From Acherontichlamydia pituitae (lineage in GTDB: Bacteria; Chlamydiota; Chlamydiia; Chlamydiales; Rhabdochlamydiaceae), in assembly GCA_019634675.1 (NCBI GenBank), contig JAHCAX010000020.1, forward strand, positions 1-5,132: 5,132 bases of DNA, in the 5' to 3' direction. Below, piece after piece: positions 1 through 4,190 of this stretch. The number at the start of each line of letters is the position of its first letter. The first letter of the stretch is position 1. The translations under genes and the position numbers were made by a program. The notes under the pieces are model-generated. The model saw only the letters and a list, made by a program, of their open reading frames with translations. It searched no databases and was not told where the DNA came from.

Positions 1-30
1 TAGAACCTTACTTTGTAGACACGTTATTAA

Positions 31-1044
31 TTATTTAAAACGTTTTCCGTGGACTTGGACAATCCCGCGCATCGCTTCAATGAGAGGAGGAAGCCCTTCG
101 TTGTTAGCTGCGGAGATCGTGAACAGTGTTTCTTTAGCGTAAGGGTACTTCTTAGCAAACTCTTCTGCTTGCTCTTGCGCGCCTTCCGTATCGATCTTGT
201 TTAGGGCGACCAAGAAAGGTTTTTCCAGAAGGTCTGGCCGGTAGGCCTTGAGCTCGTTTTGGAGGACTGTGAAATCGTCGAAAGGATCTCTCCCTTCAAT
301 CCCTGAAATGTCGATGACGAAGACAAGGGCGTAGGAGCGTTCGATGTGCTTTAAGAAGGCGAATCCGAGGCCTTTGTTCTGGTGGGCATTTTCGATGATG
401 CCGGGGATGTCGGCGACAAGGACTCGGGATTTATCGGGGAGTTGGATGTAGCTTAAGTTTGGGAAGAGGGTTGTAAAGGGATAGGCCCCGATCTTGACCC
501 TGACGTGGGTGATCTGCGACATCAAGGTGGACTTGCCGGCATTCGGCATCCCGACCAGGCCGACGTCGGCGATCAGTTTGAGCTCGAGCTCGATCTCCCG
601 GTGTTCTCCTGGGGTGCCTGGAGTGCAAATGTTAGGGGCTTGGTTGGTCGGCGATTTAAAGCAGTGGTTCCCCTTGCCGCCTTTGCCGCCTTTGCAGATC
701 TGCCAGCTTTGGTTTTCTTCGGTAAAGTCGAACAGCACTTCCTGGGTCTGGGCGTCTTTGACGAGCGTGCCGCAAGGGACGGGCAAAATGAGGTCCTTCC
801 CGTTGCGTCCTTGGCGCAGGTTGCCGCCGCCGCAATGGCCGTTCTCAGCAGCGATGATCCTTCGGTTTCGATAGCTTTCAAGGGAAGGGGTATGGACATC
901 GGTCTGGAAGATGATCGATCCGCCTTTTCCGCCATTTCCGCCGACAGGGCCGCCTTTGGGGATGTATTTTTCCCGCCGCCATGCGACGACGCCGTTTCCA
1001 CCATCTCCTGCGCGCAGTGTGACTTTGACTGAATCGATAAACAT
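31..1044 (-). CDS. obg: Obg-family ribosome-assembly GTPase (ObgE/CgtA)
   Basis: Obg GTPases bind the large ribosomal subunit, act in late 50S assembly and link growth to GTP/ppGpp levels; they are cytoplasmic and ribosome-associated. The 337 aa product starts with the glycine-rich Obg fold (about residues 1-155, including GDGGNG and GGKGG turns). A G domain follows: P-loop GMPNAGKST at about 165-173, switch I FTT at 190-192, DIPG at 212-215, NKID at 282-285 and SAA at 311-313. It ends soon after the G domain, so the variable C-terminal OCT domain is absent. From memory this short form is normal in Chlamydia. I chose ATG 1044: AAGGA (1052-1056) lies 7 nt upstream and Obg proteins usually begin MF. 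A TTG at 1050 would be only 1 nt from that site. It is the third gene after rplU and rpmA, with a terminator-like hairpin in the gap before it. Confidence 0.97.
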   Translation of the reverse strand: MFIDSVKVTLRAGDGGNGVVAWRREKYIPKGGPVGGNGGKGGSIIFQTDVHTPSLESYRNRRIIAAENGHCGGGNLRQGRNGKDLILPVPCGTLVKDAQTQEVLFDFTEENQSWQICKGGKGGKGNHCFKSPTNQAPNICTPGTPGEHREIELELKLIADVGLVGMPNAGKSTLMSQITHVRVKIGAYPFTTLFPNLSYIQLPDKSRVLVADIPGIIENAHQNKGLGFAFLKHIERSYALVFVIDISGIEGRDPFDDFTVLQNELKAYRPDLLEKPFLVALNKIDTEGAQEQAEEFAKKYPYAKETLFTISAANNEGLPPLIEAMRGIVQVHGKRFK

Positions 1045-1056
1045 GTCCAAATCCTT

Positions 1057-1101
1057 AAAATAAAAAACCCCTAGAACACAAAATAGAATTGTTCCCAGGG
1101 G
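1057..1101 (-). terminator. Intrinsic terminator or attenuator between rpmA and obg
   Basis: Read on the minus strand, CCCCT (1101-1097) pairs with AGGGG (1072-1068), and GAACA (1094-1090) pairs with TGTTC (1078-1074). A small 2x1 internal loop lies between the two helices and the apical loop is 11 nt. The stem is followed at once by TTTTTTATTTT (1067-1057), the classic form of a Rho-independent terminator. The T-tract ends directly at the obg Shine-Dalgarno AAGGA (1056-1052). Either obg is made only from read-through of the rplU-rpmA transcript, or a promoter lies inside this short gap. I see no convincing -35/-10 pair there. Confidence 0.8.
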
Positions 1102-1127
1102 CTCTTAAAACATTGACTTCGTAAAAC

Positions 1128-1379
1128 TTATGCAACAGGCAGAACGGAGACGTGTGTTCTTGCGCTTTTGCGGTAGGTAACAATACCATCGCACTGAGCG
1201 TAGAGTGTGTCGTCTCTTCCGACGCCGACGTTCTTAGCTGGCTTCCACTTCGTTCCGCGTTGACGGACGATGATGCTGCCAGTTGTGACGAACTGTCCGC
1301 CTGTAGCTTTGATTCCTAAACGTTGGGCGCGCGAGTCGCGACCGTTACGGGTTGAGCCCTGACCTTTCTTATGTGCCAT
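1128..1379 (-). CDS. rpmA: 50S ribosomal protein L27 (bL27)
   Basis: bL27 is a large-subunit protein whose flexible N-terminus reaches towards the peptidyl-transferase centre. The 83 aa product shows the family core: MAHKKGQGSTRNGRDS at the N-terminus, RLGIK, then GSIIVRQRGTKWKP and NVGVGRDDTLYA. Length is normal. The N-terminus starts directly at MAHKK, without the cleaved extension known in Firmicutes. The KGQG form and the C-terminal SVLP resemble chlamydial L27 as I remember it. AAGGAG (1395-1390) overlaps the stop codon of rplU and lies about 10 nt before the ATG, so the two genes are co-transcribed and probably translationally linked. The intergenic gap to rplU is 14 nt. Confidence 0.98.
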   Translation of the reverse strand: MAHKKGQGSTRNGRDSRAQRLGIKATGGQFVTTGSIIVRQRGTKWKPAKNVGVGRDDTLYAQCDGIVTYRKSARTHVSVLPVA

Positions 1380-1393
1380 ATTTCGAACTCTCC

Positions 1394-1708
1394 TTAGCCG
1401 ATAATCTCTGTAATTTTAACACGGGAATAGTGCTGACGATGGCCGACTTTGCGGCGATTGGGTTTGCGTCGCTTGTATTTGAAAGCAACCACTTTAGGGC
1501 CGCGCGATTCTTCAACAAACTCTGCTTGCACGGCAGACTTAGCAACGTGAGGGCTGCCGATTTTTACTGTGCTTCCTGTATTGAGGAAGAGCACGTTTTT
1601 AAACTCGACTTTGTCTCCTGCATTTTTCGCATCAATGAGCTCAACGTCGATGACATCGCCTTTTTCTACTCGGTATTGTTTCCCGCCGGTTTCGATAATT
1701 GCGTACAT
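1394..1708 (-). CDS. rplU: 50S ribosomal protein L21 (bL21)
   Basis: bL21 binds 23S rRNA in the large subunit. The 104 aa product has the family N-terminus MYAIIETGGKQYRV, the GDVIDVEL beta-strand segment and the basic RNA-binding tract with KYKRRKPNRRKVGHRQ near the C-terminus, ending in VKITEI. Length is typical. The start is ATG 1708, because AGGAGG (1718-1713) lies 4 nt upstream and L21 proteins begin MYA. A TTG at 1723 in the same frame would add MSGGQ, but those codons contain the ribosome binding site itself. It is the first gene of the rplU-rpmA-obg cluster, with its own promoter about 75-100 bases upstream. Confidence 0.98.
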   Translation of the reverse strand: MYAIIETGGKQYRVEKGDVIDVELIDAKNAGDKVEFKNVLFLNTGSTVKIGSPHVAKSAVQAEFVEESRGPKVVAFKYKRRKPNRRKVGHRQHYSRVKITEIIG

Positions 1709-1743
1709 TTGGCCTCCTGACAATTCAATCGATTACAATTCGG

Positions 1744-1761
1744 ATGTTCAAATAAGAACAT
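1744..1761 (-). promoter_or_regulatory. Leader inverted repeat upstream of rplU
   Basis: ATGTTC and GAACAT form a perfect 6 bp inverted repeat around a 6 nt AT-rich centre. It lies between the predicted rplU transcription start (about 1775) and the ribosome binding site, so it would be a small hairpin in the 5' leader. No T-tract follows, so it is not a terminator. A role in autoregulation of the ribosomal protein operon, or protein binding to the DNA, is only a possibility. Confidence 0.35.
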
Positions 1762-1781
1762 TTATGGAGAGGAAAAGAAGC

Positions 1782-1811
1782 ATCATAGTCGACCCCCTCA
1801 TTCTAAGTCAA
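1782..1811 (-). promoter_or_regulatory. Sigma70-type promoter of rplU-rpmA(-obg)
   Basis: On the minus strand, TTGACT (1811-1806) and TATGAT (1787-1782) are separated by 18 nt. Each box matches the sigma70 consensus at 5 of 6 positions. The predicted start near 1775 gives a leader of about 67 nt before the rplU ATG. No better pair was seen in the upstream gap, and the position fits a promoter for the ribosomal protein cluster. Confidence 0.7.
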
Positions 1812-2123
1812 TGTCTTTTCTTGTCTTGAGGGAGCGGGGGCAGCTAAATGGTAGGGGTGGATGGAGTATATTTGGCTGGATGCTAAATTTGCAAGGCTCG
1901 CTTTTGGGGTTGCAGAAATGGTGTTGAGCCATGCCTCGGGGAGCTGAAAAATTTGGAGCATTTGCTCCGATAGATGTAACAGGATATTTGAAACAAGTTG
2001 TTGAAATAGAATGGCTTGATTAAAGAGTGAAAGGTGGAGAAAAGCGGGCTGGCAGGGTATTTCAGGGTAAGAAGGAATTGAAAGAAGCAGCGGGCAATAT
2101 AATCGATTTGGAATTAGCGAGAT
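1812..2123. other. Intergenic stretch without a convincing gene; holds an unbroken minus-strand frame
   Basis: This spacer lies between the divergent rplU and microprotein promoters. Its plus strand is notably purine-rich. One minus-strand frame is open from a TAA at 2135-2133 to a TAG at 1805-1803, which is 109 sense codons. It has no ATG until 1961 (52 aa from there, with only GGAG three bases upstream), and no GTG or TTG start before that. The encoded text is not obviously random: it contains an LFNQ/FQQLV segment and a QLPEAWL segment. Pyrimidine richness of that strand also suppresses stop codons by chance. It could be a decayed gene end. The spacer also holds a perfect inverted repeat GGAGCA-TT-TGCTCC (1955-1968). 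No RNA gene was recognised. Confidence 0.4.
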
Positions 2124-2174
2124 AAAAAAATATTATTATTATGATTTGAAAATTAAATGTATTGTTTATATCAT
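2124..2174 (+). promoter_or_regulatory. Sigma70-type promoter with AT-rich upstream element for the small-protein pair
   Basis: TTGAAA (2146-2151) and TATCAT (2169-2174) are separated by exactly 17 nt, and each matches consensus at 5 of 6. Immediately upstream lies an A7 run (2124-2130) followed by four TAT repeats (2131-2142), which resembles an UP element. The predicted start is near 2181. The -35 box contains a TTG at 2146 and the -10 overlaps an ATG at 2173. Those two in-frame codons are therefore better read as promoter than as translation starts. Confidence 0.6.
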
Positions 2175-2193
2175 GAAGTTTAAGAAGGAAAGA

Positions 2194-2218
2194 CTTTTGC
2201 GGTTCTGTATTGCAAAAG
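2194..2218 (+). promoter_or_regulatory. 5' leader hairpin before the 55 aa gene
   Basis: CTTTTGC (2194-2200) and GCAAAAG (2212-2218) are perfect 7 bp complements around an 11 nt loop. The hairpin would form in the leader of the microprotein transcript and end 5 nt before the GGGG (2224-2227) that probably serves as ribosome binding site. It would also bury an alternative TTG start at 2197. A role in mRNA stability or translation control is inference. Confidence 0.4.
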
Positions 2219-2232
2219 CAAACGGGGATAAA

Positions 2233-2400
2233 ATGAAGCCTGTCAATAAGCGGATCAACAAAAAGAAAGCTTCGAAGGTCACATTAAAGAACCATCGCAA
2301 GCATAATCGGACTGGAGATTTGCATGAGCAGATGAAAAAAGCTGCTGAAGGGCTCACTTCTGTCCGTCCTGAAGATATCAAGCTGCATCAACATTACTAG
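2233..2400 (+). CDS. Small basic hypothetical protein (55 aa)
   Basis: I do not recognise this protein. It is strongly basic (11 K, 4 R and 5 H against 5 D/E). The N-terminal half is lysine-rich (NKRINKKKASK, then HRKHNR) and the C-terminal half is more mixed (HEQMKKAAEGLTSVRPEDIK), possibly a short helix. There is no signal peptide or membrane segment. The composition suits binding to nucleic acid or the ribosome, but that is inference. ATG 2233 is chosen because GGGG lies 5 nt upstream and because the promoter and leader hairpin occupy the in-frame extension to 2146. A TTG at 2197, with AAGGA (2185-2189) 7 nt before it, is a real alternative and would give 67 aa. The next gene follows after 14 nt, so the two probably form one transcript. 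Confidence 0.6.
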   Translation: MKPVNKRINKKKASKVTLKNHRKHNRTGDLHEQMKKAAEGLTSVRPEDIKLHQHY

Positions 2401-2414
2401 TGGGAGGAAGGTTC

Positions 2415-2546
2415 ATGGCAAGCTCTAGGAAATCTAAGAGAACGAGTCGTACGAAGCGTTCTATAAAAGAAGAAAAAGAATTAAAAGAAATGAGCTCGCG
2501 CCGCAGCGGGTGGAAGCGCTTCTGGGACCGTTACTGCACAATGTAA
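2415..2546 (+). CDS. Very small basic hypothetical protein (43 aa)
   Basis: This short frame starts at ATG 2415 and ends at TAA 2544-2546. It is preceded by one of the best Shine-Dalgarno sequences in the window, GGGAGGAAGG (2402-2411), just 3 nt before the ATG by its end and about 7 nt by its AGG core. The product has two parts: a Ser/Arg/Lys-rich N-terminus (MASSRKSKRTSRTKRS) followed by KEEKELKE-like charged helix, then an aromatic-basic tail, GWKRFWDRYCTM, with two Trp, one Phe and one Tyr. I count 15 K/R against 5 D/E. I do not recognise a family. It lies 14 nt after the 55 aa gene and about 40 nt before a terminator hairpin, as expected for the last gene of a two-gene transcript. Confidence 0.6.
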   Translation: MASSRKSKRTSRTKRSIKEEKELKEMSSRRSGWKRFWDRYCTM

Positions 2547-2550
2547 GCTC

Positions 2551-2575
2551 AAAAGGGAGTTGAAAAACTCGCCCT
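2551..2575 (-). terminator. Possible weak secondary terminator downstream of znuB
   Basis: GAGTT (2557-2561) and AACTC (2566-2570) pair around a 4 nt loop, extended by AGG/CCT (2554-2556 with 2573-2575) past a 2 nt bulge. Read on the minus strand the stem ends in a run of only four T before G, so termination would be weak. Read on the plus strand the loop is GAAA, a stable tetraloop, and the stem is followed by A7 rather than T. It may instead stabilise the 3' end of the plus-strand message. Confidence 0.3.
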
Positions 2576-2588
2576 AAAAAAATCATTG

Positions 2589-2627
2589 ATGGCCTGTCTT
2601 ATACATTAAAGACGGGCTATTTCTTTA
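2589..2627 (+). terminator. Intrinsic terminator of the small-protein pair, overlapping the znuB end
   Basis: GCCTGTCTT (2592-2600) pairs with AAGACGGGC (2609-2617) through 9 bp including one G-T wobble, around an 8 nt loop. Up to three more weak pairs extend the base. The plus-strand 3' side is TATTTCTTT (2618-2626), a usable U-rich tract. The stem overlaps the znuB stop codon (2619-2617), so the hairpin also sits at the end of the convergent znu message. On that strand the nearest T-run (T7) begins about 10 nt after the stem, so termination there would be less canonical. Confidence 0.65.
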
Positions 2628-3462
2628 TCCGCTTTTTCATGAGCAGGCTGAGCGAATAGACGCAGGCTGCAAAGAGAGAGATCGTGGCCCCTGGCGGCCA
2701 ATTCAGTTCGTAAGCCGCATACATTCCAGCTGTTGTGAAGACGCATCCTAGCAACACGGCCAAAAGCATCATGGAAGAAAGCCTCTGAGACAAGGTGCCG
2801 GCGACAGCTGCCGGGATGGCCAGCATGGCTATTACAAGGATAGCTCCGACCACTTGGATCAAGAGGACGACCGAAATGGCGACAAGGCATAAAAGCAGCA
2901 GGTACAGCAATCTGACCGACATCCCTTGCAGCTGGGCTTGGTCTTCATCGAAGCAGATGGCGAGGAACCGCCTATAAAAGAGGGCTACCAGTCCAATGAT
3001 CAGGATGTCCAAAATAAGCAGCAGGCGGATATCGCTATGGGTGACCCATAAGATATTTCCGAATAAAAAATTGAGGAGTTCAACGTTGTAGCCGGGGGTG
3101 AGGGCGATGAAGATCACGCCGACGGACATGCCGGTTGCCCAAAGGGCGGCGATCACAGTGTCCTCCCTTTCTTTGTACTTCAAATGGATCCATCCCATCA
3201 GCAGGGCGGAAAGAAGTCCGGCGAAGAGAGCTCCATAGAGGGGGGTGAGGATCTCCCATCCATAAGTCCTTTTCAGCCATAGGAAAATACCCATCCCTCC
3301 CAATACGGAGTGGGCGATGCTTCCGCTGATTGCGACGATCCTTTTTACAACGACGTAGCTTCCAATGATCCCGCTGGCAAACGAAGCGGCAAGTCCTGCA
3401 AAAAGAGCGAGGAGGAGAAAGGGGTTTTTGGCAATCGCTTGGAAAAAGGATGTCTCTACCAT
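2617..3462 (-). CDS. znuB: Zinc/manganese ABC transporter permease (ABC-3 family)
   Basis: This is the inner-membrane channel of a metal ABC importer: it receives Zn2+ or Mn2+ from the ZnuA-type binding protein and is powered by the ZnuC-type ATPase. The 281 aa product is almost entirely hydrophobic, with roughly eight or nine membrane segments (for example about 14-36, 48-64, 74-94, 103-122, 146-163, 186-216, 231-251 and 257-275). It has ABC-3 hallmarks SGSIAHSVLGG (about 46-56) and AIPAAVAG (about 215-222), and ends in a basic KKRIKK tail. ATG 3462 is chosen: AAGGA (3476-3472) lies 9 nt upstream and the gene then overlaps znuC by 7 nt, a usual sign of translational coupling. A longer GTG-initiated frame from 3522 would add 20 non-family residues inside znuC. 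Substrate choice between Zn and Mn cannot be read from the permease alone. Confidence 0.94.
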   Translation of the reverse strand: MVETSFFQAIAKNPFLLLALFAGLAASFASGIIGSYVVVKRIVAISGSIAHSVLGGMGIFLWLKRTYGWEILTPLYGALFAGLLSALLMGWIHLKYKEREDTVIAALWATGMSVGVIFIALTPGYNVELLNFLFGNILWVTHSDIRLLLILDILIIGLVALFYRRFLAICFDEDQAQLQGMSVRLLYLLLLCLVAISVVLLIQVVGAILVIAMLAIPAAVAGTLSQRLSSMMLLAVLLGCVFTTAGMYAAYELNWPPGATISLFAACVYSLSLLMKKRIKK

Positions 3463-4190
3463 GTAAAGTGGTCCTTGGAAGATAAAGGGGTGTGATAAAG
3501 TCCCAGAGCGAAGTGTTCGCACACCTCTTTTGCCTGCATTGTCGTGACTTGCCGGTGGACGCAGAAAAGCCTCTTGGCCTTGTCGATGATCGACTGGAGG
3601 TCGTGAGTGACCATGACGATTGTCATGGTCCGGTTAAGCTCGGCAAGAAGTTGATGGATCTCCTGCTCGGCTATCGGGTCTACGCTTGCCGTCGGTTCGT
3701 CAAGAAGAAGGATTTTGGGATGATTGACGATCGCCCTTGCGATGAGCGCTCTTTGAGCTTGCCCTCCTGAAAGGGTGCCAAAGGATGCCTTTGCAAAATC
3801 GGCAAGTCCGACTTTTTGCAGGGCTTCATAAGCGACCTCTTTGGTCCCTTTGGGGAACCCTCCCCACCAATGGAGCTTAGAAAGGCATCCCATGAGGACA
3901 ACTTCAAGGACCGAGATCGGAAAGTCTTTGTCAAAACGTAAAATTTGCGGAACGTAGCCGATCTGGCCTCGCGTATGCTGCGGTTCTTTCCCGAGGAGCT
4001 CGATATCTCCGTGGTCGGGTTCGAGCATCCCCATCAAGAGTTTCAATAAGGTTGTCTTTCCGCCGCCGTTCGGCCCAAAAATCCCGATAAACTCTCCCGG
4101 CTCGATCGTAAAATGGACGTTTTCGAGAATGGGGGCCTTATCGTAGCTAAATTTTAAATCGCGGACGGCGATGACGGGTTCTGGCATCAT
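3456..4190 (-). CDS. znuC: Zinc/manganese ABC transporter ATP-binding protein
   Basis: This cytoplasmic ATPase would work as a dimer to drive metal import through the ZnuB-type permease. The 244 aa product has every nucleotide-binding motif: Walker A GPNGGGKTT (39-47), Q-loop YVPQ (79-82), signature LSGGQAQR (140-147), Walker B ILLLDEP (160-166), D-loop SVD (169-171) and H-loop VTHD with H196. Length is typical of the ZnuC/MntB type. The ATG directly follows the znuA stop codon (TAAATG), and no strong Shine-Dalgarno is visible, so initiation probably depends on ribosomes finishing znuA. A second ATG follows at once. Its 3' end overlaps znuB by 7 nt. Confidence 0.95.
   Translation of the reverse strand: MMPEPVIAVRDLKFSYDKAPILENVHFTIEPGEFIGIFGPNGGGKTTLLKLLMGMLEPDHGDIELLGKEPQHTRGQIGYVPQILRFDKDFPISVLEVVLMGCLSKLHWWGGFPKGTKEVAYEALQKVGLADFAKASFGTLSGGQAQRALIARAIVNHPKILLLDEPTASVDPIAEQEIHQLLAELNRTMTIVMVTHDLQSIIDKAKRLFCVHRQVTTMQAKEVCEHFALGLYHTPLSSKDHFTW

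Noticed and set aside
494..1032. Two long plus-strand open frames antisense to obg
   Set aside because: They lie wholly inside the clearly conserved obg gene in the opposite direction, have no good ribosome binding site and no family features; they are shadows of the GC-rich codon pattern.
1709..1761. Possible upstream ORF in the rplU leader starting at the ATG of the inverted repeat (MFLFEHP...)
   Set aside because: No ribosome binding site precedes the ATG, and the frame runs into rplU out of phase.
1352..1829. Plus-strand open frames across rplU and its upstream region
   Set aside because: They are antisense to the ribosomal protein genes, with cysteine- and phenylalanine-rich translations and no recognisable domain.
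1861..1947. 28-codon plus-strand frame with GGGG shortly before its ATG
   Set aside because: Too short, no promoter seen, no terminator, and nothing protein-like enough to support it.
1931..2023. 30-codon plus-strand frame (MPRGAEKF...) in the spacer
   Set aside because: It reads plausibly, but there is no spaced Shine-Dalgarno and no promoter, and it overlaps the orphan minus-strand frame; not enough to call a gene.
2166..2381. Minus-strand 71-codon frame opposite the 55 aa gene, with a hydrophobic stretch
   Set aside because: It starts at a TTG without a Shine-Dalgarno, while the plus strand has promoter, ribosome binding site and terminator; the hydrophobic text is the complement of lysine codons.
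3080..3934. Other minus-strand frames inside znuB and znuC
   Set aside because: Out-of-frame shadows of intact ABC transporter genes, rich in Arg/Pro/Ser and without motifs.
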